From Euperipatoides rowelli (Eukaryota > Onychophora > Udeonychophora > Euonychophora > Peripatopsidae): DNA of 12,001 nucleotides. The stretch lies in assembly GCA_003024985.2 (NCBI GenBank), contig PXIH01S0004749.1; one strand, 5' to 3'. Positions 1 to 7,360 of this stretch are shown here, piece after piece. The notes below the pieces were generated by a model that saw only the letters and a program-made list of their open reading frames with translations, was not told the origin of the DNA and searched no databases. Within the stretch, counting starts at the first letter, position 1, and every line of letters begins with the position of its first letter. Made by a program: the position numbers and the translations under genes.

Positions 1-138
1 AAACACAATTTCCAGGATATTTTTTATTACTTTTGATAAACCGGGATATTCGACGGTCCCGAAATTTCTTATCGGGACACAGGGATTTGAGGCCAAAAAT
101 TGGGACAATCCCGGAAAACAGGGACATCTGGCAACCCT
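1..138. mobile_element. Terminal segment of a transposon, hAT-like end
   Basis: Read on the minus strand, the segment begins AGGGTTGCCAGATGTCCC and continues with repeated GTCCC and CGGGA words as far as the window edge. A start of (T)AGGGTTGCCA resembles hAT-superfamily terminal inverted repeats. The richness in GGGAC/GTCCC words stands out from the AT-rich surroundings. Only one end is present, so the partner repeat and the target-site duplication cannot be checked. No coding sequence is visible. Superfamily assignment is by resemblance only. Confidence 0.5.
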
Positions 139-561
139 AATATTACGGTACCCTAAATGACAATTTAATTTTTGTTCAATTATAGCCCTGGGAAGGTATT
201 GTACCTTTTGTCAATTCTTACTTTAAAATGTATGTCAGTATTATCACCTTATAACTAATTTTATTTTATAACTAATTATAAGCCTATGTTCTGTAACATC
301 TTGGCTATCGATAAACAGTTTTTAATTGAAGATTGATTATTTTTCAAAGGAATTAAATATTTTTGAGGTCAATGGTGGTTCTACCTTTGGACAAAATAAA
401 TATACAACTTACAGTAACTTATTTAAAATATTTTTATTATTATAAGTGCAATTATAAAAAGGTAATAATCATTAAAATCTCATTTTCCAAAGTTTTTAAG
501 AAATAAAATAAATTAGGTGCGGGTTTCCAATTTAACAAAATAAAAGTGTGCTTGCTCCTCA
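139..561. repeat. AT-rich non-coding stretch holding copy 1 of a diverged direct repeat
   Basis: No gene is seen. The part at about 241-345 shares ordered anchor words with 1434-1553: TTATCACCT, AAGCCT, CTGTAACATC, GTTTTTAAT and GATTATTT, in the same order and orientation. A 15-base word close to TTGTACCTTGGGTCA occurs at 198-213 and, more diverged, at 379-393; it reappears at 1279-1292. The two repeat copies bracket the coding relic at 562-1090, so all of this may be remnants of one mobile element. The copies are diverged and their edges approximate. Confidence 0.45.
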
Positions 562-1090
562 TCAAAAACTACTCAAATTAATATCAAATGTAATCTGCGA
601 CACCTGCCACTCAGAAGCTCCAGCTGAGGTTGGTTGAGGTAGTTTAAGAACAATATCATCTTTGGTAATTATGTAAATGTCATACTTTTCTAATACAAAT
701 CTAGTTGTTTGACTGACTCTTTTGTAATATTTAATTTCAAATTAACTTCCACCACAATCTTTTACAACTTCTACAAAATGTTTAACAATCCGTTTTGTTG
801 CATGTTTAATTAAAACAAAGGAAACTGGACACAATGCATTATTAAAATAAAAGGTCAAGTCATAATCATTATCTTCATAAAAAAATTTTCTTCACTTGAG
901 TCGTGCGATGTTATTTCATTATCACCATTACTTGAATCTGAAAAGTTGTCTACAACTATTATTCTTTTAATACTTTTTTCTTAGTATCAGGCTTAGATTA
1001 GATTAGGCTCTAGTGGTTTTGGACATTTTTTATGTTTTCTATTTCTTCCTTTCAGGCATGTCAGTTAATATCCAATTCTTTCTTATCTTT
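562..1090 (-). pseudogene. Decayed coding relic, mobile-element-type protein C-terminus
   Basis: On the minus strand several reading-frame pieces follow one another with protein-like composition. A possible lysine-rich piece (about 1030-1090, containing NWILTDMPERKK) comes first. An acidic serine/aspartate stretch follows (about 885-945, NFSDSSNGDNEITSHDSSEE). After a frame change comes an ALCPVSFVLIKHATKRIVKH piece (about 745-880), and after another a piece from FEIKYYKRVS through TKDDIVLKLPQPTSAG to ITFDINLSSF and a TGA at 562-564. At least two frameshifts and several stops break it. The last piece resembles C-termini of uncharacterised, transposon-borne proteins of invertebrates, where a KDDIV.KLP.P motif precedes the end; this is from memory of such proteins and not from a search. 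No function is assigned. Confidence 0.5.
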
Positions 1091-1686
1091 CTTCACCTAG
1101 TTGTTTGTCGATGTTGAGCTTTAGGGAATGACCTAATCAGCTCCGGAGATTTTTTTTAGAGAAAATTATAATGTTTGCTGGATTTTTTTTAATTGACAGA
1201 TGGATTAGTAATAAACATAACTGGTTTGTGCCATGTTAAAACCTACATCTTCTAATCAAATAAAGATGGTGATGTACTGTACCTTGGGTCATGAGCCAAG
1301 GTACAACATCACTGTGTGACCCAAGATACAACACTAAATTGTAGACATCAAAACAAAGAGGGCTTATAAGGTTGTAGATTAAATTTCACTTTCTATTACG
1401 GTATTACATTAATATCAAGTAAAAATAGTGTTTTATCACCTGTTTTATTGTCTTAGTTGTTAAAGTTTTAAGCCTTATAGGCCTATATACTGTAACATCC
1501 AAAAATCTAAAACTTTAAAAAATTAGTTTTTTAATATCAAAAACAGATTATTTAAATCAGCATGAAAACAAAGCACCTTGAGCAATCTTATATGACCTAA
1601 AGTACAGGACTCTATAATGGTTTATTTATTTATTTGACATATAAGGAAGATTACATATAAACATGAAAAGAACATACAGTACATTT
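1091..1686. repeat. Non-coding stretch with copy 2 of the direct repeat and an inverted-repeat cluster
   Basis: No gene is seen. An imperfect hairpin at 1269-1312 pairs GTGATGTACTGTACCTTGG with CCAAGGTACAACATCAC, and GTGACCCAAGATACAACAC at 1316-1334 repeats the same words inverted, so the 15-base word TTGTAYCTTGGGTCA is present in both orientations within 65 bases. The segment 1434-1553 is the diverged direct-repeat partner of 241-345. Clustered short words of this kind are typical of subterminal transposon sequence, but no complete element could be delimited. Confidence 0.45.
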
Positions 1687-1721
1687 ATAAGTTATTGTAG
1701 TAAATCATTACAATAACTTAT
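1687..1721. repeat. Perfect inverted repeat, 13-bp arms
   Basis: ATAAGTTATTGTA (1687-1699) is followed after nine bases by its exact reverse complement (1709-1721). It ends one base before a second, longer perfect hairpin. Function is unknown. Confidence 0.85.
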
Positions 1722-1722
1722 T

Positions 1723-1778
1723 TGCAGTATCCATCTTAAGATTATATTTGCCCATATAATCTTAAGATGGATACTGCA
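1723..1778. repeat. Perfect inverted repeat, 25-bp arms, 6-base loop
   Basis: The 25 bases at 1723-1747 (beginning TGCAGTATCCATC) are exactly complementary to 1754-1778, with loop TTGCCC. The lack of any mismatch in neutral-looking DNA points to a recent inverted duplication or gene conversion between the arms. It lies about 650 bases upstream of the first F5/8C exon. Confidence 0.9.
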
Positions 1779-2430
1779 TCAAGATTATACATAAAAATTT
1801 TAAGCTACAGTAGGCTATATCATAGATTTCCTTTAAATCTGTATTTTTTTAATGCAATGTAATAGAACATGCATTATTTTTTTAGCTTTCATGTTATCTC
1901 TAATCTAGCCCAAATAAAGAAAAGGTTTTTCACACATTTAAGCTTATTTTTTTTTTTTTTTTTTAATTTTATTTTTTTATAATTTGGTTTCATTAAGGAA
2001 ACAATTGACAAATCAAAAACAGTTCACACTCCTTTACTTTTTTTTTTTTAGTGAAAGTAAAACAGCATGACTAATTACTGTACCATATCTTTTGTTTTAT
2101 GCCATTTACTACATATTTCAGTTGAAATTATAATGTACAGTAACAATTTTTTTTTAACATTTTATTTAAAATCATTAATAGGCCTACTATTTTTCAATTT
2201 ATTAAAAGCTAGATTAAATGTTTTTTATTATTATTATTATTTATTTATTTTTAGTTTTTTTTTTTTTAATTGCTTTTGGTTTTATTAATTTCAAGCTCTA
2301 AGAAAACTAATTACCTTCTAAATAATAATGAACATTAATTCTGCTAAAGGTGAAGGCTTATTAGCCTATTTGAAAACATTTCTTTTCTTTTTTTATTGCT
2401 GATAGCTTTGATAACCATTACTTGTTACAG
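1779..2430. other. AT-rich intron-like stretch upstream of exon A
   Basis: Very AT-rich sequence with poly-T tracts (about 1948-1964, 2040-2050) and a TTA-rich run near 2226-2250. It ends in the acceptor TTGTTACAG at 2422-2430. I see no further exon; a short open frame near 2067-2288 is phenylalanine/tyrosine-rich low-complexity reading of poly-T and is not counted as a gene. Confidence 0.55.
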
Positions 2431-2627
2431 GGGACAGTGCCTGGACTGCAAGTTTGTCTAATTATGATCAGTATTTGGCATTTGACCTGAGAGAACTGAA
2501 AAATGTGACAGGTATAGAGACTCAAGGTCTTTCTAACACCGAGCAGTATGTACAAAATTACATTATTGAATACAGTACCAATGAACGTGATTGGTCAACA
2601 TATAAAGATCGTGAGGGAATTATTAAG
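2431..2627 (+). CDS. F5/8 type C (discoidin) domain, internal exon A
   Basis: This 197-base internal exon encodes the central part of an F5/8C domain, an extracellular beta-barrel adhesion module that binds carbohydrate, lipid or protein ligands. It runs from acceptor TTACAG (ending 2430) to donor AAG|GTAGAA (2628). The first two bases complete a codon (phase 1 entry) and the exon ends on a codon boundary (phase 0). The 65 full codons read from DSAWTASLSNYDQYLAFDLR through NVTGIETQG to a final YKDREGIIK. Family hallmarks visible are the W near the start, YLAFDL (usual YLQIDLG), the TQG turn, and Y-I-I-E-Y-S followed by DW. NVT is an N-glycosylation sequon. The usual N-terminal part (about 40 residues) and C-terminal part are missing and must lie in exons outside the window. 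Which F5/8C subfamily it belongs to is not clear. The exon is about 38 percent identical in protein to the exon at 2762-2967. Confidence 0.87.
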
Positions 2628-2761
2628 GTAGAAATAGTTCTCTCTTCCAGAAGCCATTTTTCCTCACCCCCCTTTCCTCCTTCCCTTACAGCTGGCTACT
2701 ACTAACAATGGTGATGGGTTTTTTGTTTTGTTTTTAACTTGCATATTTATATACGTTTCAG
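2628..2761 (+). other. Short intron between the two F5/8C exons
   Basis: The 134-base spacer starts with donor GTAGAA and ends with acceptor TTTCAG (2756-2761). A perfect TACTAAC branch-point consensus lies at 2700-2706, with no AG between it and the acceptor. Upstream is a strong pyrimidine tract (about 2656-2688) ending in a second good acceptor, CTTACAG (2691). From 2692 the frame is open into exon B in phase 0, so use of this acceptor would join exon A to exon B in frame through 23 extra, mostly hydrophobic codons. Reading straight through from exon A meets TAA at 2703-2705. Confidence 0.6.
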
Positions 2762-2967
2762 GACAACAATCATGGACTGCCAAAGATAGTAATTTCAATC
2801 AGTATCTTGAAATTAACTTGAGGGATATGTTCAATATCACAGCCATTGATACACAGGGCTGGATGGGACCATCCCGTCCTCAAGAGTTTGTCACAGAATT
2901 CCATATTCACTACAGTGATGACTACAAGAACTGGAAAACCTACTCTGCACCCAATGGAATGCCAGAG
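2762..2967 (+). CDS. F5/8 type C (discoidin) domain, internal exon B
   Basis: This 206-base internal exon encodes the same central part of an F5/8C domain as the exon at 2431-2627. It runs from acceptor GTTTCAG (ending 2761) to donor GAG|GTGGGC (2968), with phase 1 entry and phase 0 exit. The 68 full codons start QQSWTAKDSNFNQYLEINLR, continue through NITAIDTQGW and end in DYKNWKTYSAPNGMPE. The same hallmarks occur at the same places: W-T-A, QYLEINL, TQG, HIHYS, NW..Y. The sequon NIT is at the position of NVT in exon A. Compared with exon A there is one net three-residue insertion just after TQG (WMGPSRPQEF against LSNTEQY), in a loop that is usually variable in the family. The YLEINL and TQG words also recall discoidin-domain receptors, but no tyrosine kinase or membrane exon is seen to decide this. 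The open frame beyond 2967 is intron. Confidence 0.88.
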
Positions 2968-4830
2968 GTGGGCAACCCAGAAATTCCAGTGTTTGCTTTG
3001 ATTTGGTGTCTTGTCATTGCACTATTAGTTCTGCATGTACTGCATATCACAGCTTGTTTGATATATTGTATTCTTTATAAAAGTTGTGTTAATGTACTAG
3101 CTGCTTTTAGTTTTAGTCAGCTGGATGTTTTATTTATTTATTTTTCCATTGGAAAACATGCATGTTGTAGTATATTTTTGTTTGAAGTCTGAATTATAGG
3201 CTACTGCTTGGGGAAATTAATTCATTATCCTCTGTAATATATTTTATTTTTCTTAATTTATCTTTATTAAATAGAGACTATAGGATGTTTTGCTACTTTA
3301 TATAAGCTTTATGTCATGAAATTACCGTATGCTATTTCAAATTGCCAACATTGTCAATTTTTAAAAATACAATAGGCTATAACTTTTTACCTAAAGATGA
3401 GCTATGGATTTATTATTATTTTTAGGCTTCTAATTACTCCAATTATGCTACGGTATATAAAAATATTGTTAATTACTTAATGATAAATTATTGAATAAAT
3501 GTTTTAAAATTCTTACTTTTAAAGTAAAATAAACAGGTAAATTACCTGTTTATTTTAGATTTTCTTTATTTTATAATGTCTAAGAAAAGCTACAGTATTT
3601 CTATGAACAGAACCACAAATTTTATAAGACTTGAGTTGCAAGCTTCATTTTTTTCCAAATTTTTATTCATTTAATTTTCATGTAGGCTATATTTATTTAA
3701 TTTTAATTTAATGCCCATTTATTTAATTTTTAATGCTGATTTACATTAGCCTTTAATTAATATCACCACCAACAGAAATTATCTTCTGTTATTTATATCA
3801 TTTTCAGTCAATTTGTTTGTTTATTCGCATTGTATTTACCGTAATTACTTTCATTATATATGGAAATAGCCTAATCTTTAAAAAGAGGAATACCAGAAGT
3901 GCTAGTGAGAGATTTCTAAAAAATTATACACATAAAAATAAATAAGTTAGGCCTAATTGAAATTTAAAAAAAAAAACTAGAATTTGAAACTTTAAAATTG
4001 TCACTGTCTTTCAATAACCTACTCCAGAAAAAATTTGTTTTCTTCATTAATCTGCCTTTTATATTGTTCTCTCATCCCATATAATTTTCTAAAATTTATT
4101 TTATGGACTAGCTACAAATGATGTTCACATATGATTACATTGGATTAATCCTTTTTATTTGTCCAAGCAGTATTTTATATTATCCTTATTACCGGTATTC
4201 ATATGATAATATCTTGTTTTAAATGGTCTTCTTTTTCAGGGCTGCTATTTAGGGAGAATGTTAGAATAAAATCTTAATAGTCTTTGGCATTGAAGTGAAT
4301 AGATAAAAACTAAATAAGGAAATGTTTTGGCTTTTTGAAAAATTAATTGAAATATTATTTCTATATAGACCTACATTGTACATACAGTATGTAGGCTACT
4401 GTAGGCCTACATTATATGGTATGATTTTTATTTTAAATCCTAAAAGGCTTGTAATATTTTTGTAAATTCAGTATTCTATAGATGTGAGCAAATAGATAAA
4501 AAATTTTAGCTGTATATTGATTTAAACATAACAGCCTCTTCACTTAATGGTGCAGTTTTTTATAAGTTAATGTAATTAGGCTATTCTACTAATAGACTAT
4601 AGATGGTACCGTTTTTTTTTTTTTTTTTTCAAGATAGTCTATAATTTGGTTGGATTAATTTATCTTAGATAATTAGTATTACCTCACAAATCTAAGTTTG
4701 TACTTTGTACTAAAATAGAAGTCTTTTAAGTTTTTTTAAATATGGGCCTACTGTATGTAGGTTACTTTATTGTAATTAATTGTAAGCCTATTATGGTAAA
4801 TATATTTTTATCCTGAAGTATTTTTGTAAA
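2968..4830. other. AT-rich intron-like stretch downstream of exon B
   Basis: No further exon could be recognised; in particular the C-terminal F5/8C segment (usually beginning VF.GN) was not found in any frame by eye. The stretch has poly-T tracts (for example about 4611-4630), one perfect palindrome (3525-3557) and many TAGGCTA, TAGGCCTA, TACAGTA and TACCGTA words. Around 4370-4412 several such palindromic words are concatenated (ACATACAGTATGTAGGC, then TGTAGGCCTACA). Confidence 0.5.
3525..3557. repeat. Perfect palindrome, 16-bp arms around one base
   Basis: TAAAATAAACAGGTAA (3525-3540), a single central A, then its exact reverse complement (3542-3557). With a one-base centre it could only form a cruciform or short hairpin. 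It also contains GGTAA and TTACC in opposite orientations, resembling weak splice donors on both strands. Confidence 0.85.
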
Positions 4831-4962
4831 GTCCGTCTTGAGAAAATCACTGAGCTGCAGTTATTTCAAAAGTTACCACAAGCAAATTGTATCAAAAGTG
4901 TGGCCAAGCTGCATAACAGAGATGTCAAGACAGGCTGTCAGAGTCAGGCATTTTTTTTTTAA
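4831..4962 (+). pseudogene. Short unidentified coding relic
   Basis: A patch of balanced base composition in AT-rich DNA reads, on the plus strand, VRLEKITELQLFQKLPQANC, then IKSVAKLHNRDVKTGCQSQA, before running into a T-tract and TAA at 4960-4962. Its amphipathic composition looks protein-like, and the frame is open upstream to 4786. There is no start, convincing splice site or second piece, so it is more likely a transposon-gene fragment than a host exon. It ends about 210 bases before the fold-back transposon. No family is assigned. Confidence 0.3.
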
Positions 4963-5174
4963 TTCATAGGTGTTATAAAGTACTGGAATACAGTAGTATA
5001 TCACATATGAGGGCTACAAATCAGCACTCACTAACTAGCGAAAAGATGTCGATTCACACATCCTTTTAGCTATCCATATGGAGATTTGGAAACAAGCAAT
5101 AGTCTTTCCTGTCCTTTTCAGAGCTGTTTCTAGTAGGAACACTGGTTTATCATAGGTTGTCTTTAGGCTAATAT
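4963..5174. other. Short unassigned spacer before the fold-back transposon
   Basis: No gene is supported. Less AT-rich than its surroundings, with modest open frames on both strands (about 36 codons on the minus strand, about 5036-5145) that match nothing I recognise. ATAT at 5171-5174 is the probable target duplicate of the next element. Confidence 0.35.
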
Positions 5175-5501
5175 GGGTCATTCCGTATCGAATCAACCAA
5201 TAAAATTACCATTTTCAACCTGACCCCTTTTGATTTTCTTAAAACTTGGTTAAATTGTTGGGGATGTAGATTTACATGTACATACTGTATATGGCAAATT
5301 ATAGCTCCCTGGGTCAAGCGAGTCAAATGTTATAAGACTTTGAAAATGAAAACAAAAAAAAAATAGTGTTTTACACAATTTAAACTGTGCAGGCCTATAT
5401 CTCTGTCCCTAATTAAGATAGAGAGTTGATGTTATTTTGAAGCTCTTGAGATGGGTTTGAGGAAATATAATCAAATTAAAAGAAAAATGGGAAAAAATAT
5501 T

Positions 5502-5532
5502 TCAAGGTCATTCAAATAGAATTTGACCTTGA
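5502..5532. repeat. Inverted TCAAGGTCA pair, left arm
   Basis: TCAAGGTCA (5502-5510) and its reverse complement TGACCTTGA (5524-5532) are separated by 13 bases. The same pair is kept in the right arm at 7361-7391, in non-coding DNA between the terminal repeat and the gene. TCAAGGTCA is also the extended half-site recognised by ERR/SF-1-type nuclear receptors, but a structural or transposase-binding role is as likely. Confidence 0.6.
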
Positions 5533-5534
5533 AT

Positions 5535-5575
5535 ATTTAAACTTGAATAATTTGATAAATTATTCAAGTTTAAAT
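5535..5575. repeat. Perfect hairpin at an indel breakpoint, 19-bp arms
   Basis: ATTTAAACTTGAATAATTT (5535-5553), loop GAT, then the exact reverse complement (5557-5575). It sits exactly where the right arm instead has about 220 extra bases (7131-7350). The outer half (AAATTATTCAAGTTTAA) is shared with the right arm; the inner half is not. Confidence 0.8.
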
Positions 5576-5685
5576 TTTGTTTTAAAATTATATAATTAAA
5601 TCATAAATATATTAGTATAATTTCAAAATAAATGAACAAGATTTGTAGCCGAATTTAAACAAAATAATTTGACTTACAATAATTG

Positions 5686-6549
5686 CTACTCCATTTTTCT
5701 TGAGGCATTCTTCATTTCCTCTTGTGAAAGAATGCAAATGCATCCTGTTGCTGTCTGTGGATTGACTACAGTTGACACATATGTCATGTATTGTAAGGTG
5801 TCTGGCTTATCAGGATATGCGTAAGATGGAGATGGACCATGAGGATGTAAAAAAAAATAACTGTTTCTTCAAGCTCATTTTTCCCCACTGCACAACCTAG
5901 CCACCAGTTTCCATCATAAGAACAGGTAATGTACTGTATCTTGTGTTTTCATGAAAGTACAGTTCTTTTTCATGGTTCAAGGTCACATTCAATTTTAGGT
6001 TTCTGAAAATTAGAACATATCTTAGTTTCAATTTTGTTTTTATCAATAGGAATGAAGGTGTGTAACTTAACAGTTCCTGGGATAGCAGTAGCTTGGTTGA
6101 ATCTGTCTAAGTTTGTTTTCTTCATTTACATGGTCTTCTAGTGTAGCATATTTGAATTCTATACCCTCAATATGATTCCTGGCAAATTCAAATAGCTTAT
6201 TTGGTTTCATTATTTGTTCAGAATAAGGGCGCTGAAGGCTTGCAAGCACAGGTAATCTTTTCACTGTGCCAACCAAACCATCACATGTGCCTTGACCTTG
6301 TGCTGTTGCAGTGAAATGCCATTCAGCACATTCATGAAATCTGTTTCATGCATTGAAAGGTTTATAAAGTTTTTTTCTGTTTTTATATTGAGCGGCTGAT
6401 CCATCGAAAATATAAAATATTTTTTTTGATTTGCAGTTAAGTTTTGAAATCAAGAAATCAATCAGAAAGTTTTTGAATAAGTGAATGGCTACGGTATTGT
6501 GTTGAAGTGATTCAGATATTATTACTAAACTAGTGCGTTTGAGCTGATC
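5686..6549 (-). pseudogene. Transposase-like protein relic, left copy of the fold-back element
   Basis: Minus-strand pseudogene, longer of two copies. From the junction it reads DQLKRTSLVIISESLQHNTV, then AIHLFKNFLIDFLISKL, IFYIFDGSAAQYKNRK (about 6375-6420), a frameshift at an A-run and a stop, ECAEWHFTATAQGQGTCDGL (about 6280-6335) and VGTVKRLPVLASLQRP. Next come KLFEFARNHIEGIEFKYATL, VKLHTFIPIDKNKIETK, YITCSYDGNWWLGCAVGKNE, LHPHGPSPSYAYPDKPD and an end QEEMKNASRKME with TAG at 5686-5688. At least four frameshifts or stops break it, two of them at homopolymer runs. The conserved D in FDGSAAQ and the H..A..QGQGTCDG segment (an ATSHGKGPCDG-like motif in related proteins, as I recall them) suggest a transposase-type nuclease, but catalytic residues are inferred, not known. 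The N-terminal half of the protein is missing. Confidence 0.75.
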
Positions 6550-7046
6550 AAATTCAAATATGCTACACTACAAGACCATGTACAGTAAATGAAGAAAACA
6601 AACTTAAAGACAGATTCAACCAAGCTACTGCTATCCCAGGAACTGTCAAGTTACACACCTTCATTCCTATTGATAAAAATAAAATTGAAACTAAGATATA
6701 TTCTAATTCTCAGAAACCTAAAATTGAATATGTGACCTTGAATTATGATAAAGAACAGTACTTTCATGAAATCACTGGATACATTACCTGTTCTTATGAT
6801 GGAAACTGGTGGCTAGGTTGTATAGTGGGAAAAGATGAGCTTGAAGAAACCCTAACTGTTAGTATTTTTACATCCGCATGGTCCATCTCATCTTACACAT
6901 ATCCTGATAAGTCGGACATCCTTACAATACATTAGATAGATGTGTCGACTAAAGTCAATTCACAGACAGCAACAGGACACATGTACACTCTCACACAAGA
7001 GGAAATGAAGAATGCCTCAAGAAAAATGAAGCAGCAATTATTTTGA
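6546..7046 (+). pseudogene. Transposase-like protein relic, right copy of the fold-back element
   Basis: Plus-strand pseudogene, the shorter and better preserved copy. It starts abruptly inside the gene at IKFKYATLQDHV, is shifted by a small insertion that creates TAA (about 6586-6588), then is open from NEENKLKDRFNQATAIPGTV through VKLHTFIPIDKNKIETKIYS, DKEQYFHEITGYITCSYDGN and WWLGCIVGKDELEE to YTYPDKSDILTIH, where TAG (6933-6935) interrupts it. The same frame resumes with IDVSTKVNSQTATGHMYTLT and QEEMKNASRKMKQQLF to TGA at 7044-7046. The SYDGNWWLGCIVGKDELEE stretch looks like a small beta-barrel (SH3- or Tudor-like) tail; this is inferred from its pattern. It cannot act alone because the core present in the left copy is absent here. 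Confidence 0.75.
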
Positions 7047-7130
7047 AATTACATTAAATATAGCCTACTGTATTTATGATGTAGTTATATAATTTAAAAA
7101 TAAACTTTAAACTTGAATAATTTATCAAAC

Positions 7131-7350
7131 TAATATTAATATGTCTAGACACATTATTTATTTTAAATTATTGGCTTTTTAAGTGCACTGTTAAATTGTA
7201 CTTCTGATTGCTTTTTGCTAAGGTGCATTGCACTTCACAATTAAAAAACATGATCCCTTGACTGTCCCAAGTTGAAACTTGGTTCAATGCTTCAAGAATT
7301 ACATGCGAAAATTGCATGTAATTTTTTTCAAAATTTTATAAGTACAGTTT
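7131..7350. repeat. About 220 bp present only in the right arm, with internal hairpins
   Basis: This block interrupts the inverted homology between the two arms. It holds AATTACATGC/GCATGTAATT (7297-7306 and 7314-7323) around a 7-base loop, a CCAAGTT..AACTTGG palindrome (7267-7282), and AGTGCA-rich words near 7180 and 7220-7236. It may be ancestral element sequence lost on the left, or a small insertion on the right. Confidence 0.5.
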
Positions 7351-7360
7351 TCTTAAATAT

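Noticed and set aside
2067-2288. Open frame of 73 codons on the plus strand
   Set aside because: Phenylalanine, tyrosine and leucine-rich reading of poly-T and TTA runs, with no domain, no splice context and no protein-like composition.
2628-2705. Continuation of the exon A open frame beyond the donor
   Set aside because: Follows a good GTAGAA donor, is pyrimidine-tract sequence (SSPPFPPSL), and stops within 26 codons; F5/8C similarity ends at the donor.
2968-3192. Hydrophobic extension of the exon B open frame, resembling a membrane segment
   Set aside because: F5/8C similarity stops at the GTGGGC donor and the phase matches exon A; the extension is Cys/Leu/Ile-rich low-constraint AT-rich intron sequence. 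Intron retention giving a truncated anchored form is possible but unsupported.
6067-6276. Minus-strand open frame as a free-standing gene
   Set aside because: It is one intact stretch of the longer transposase-like pseudogene at 5686-6549; its apparent start is internal and its end arises from a frameshift.
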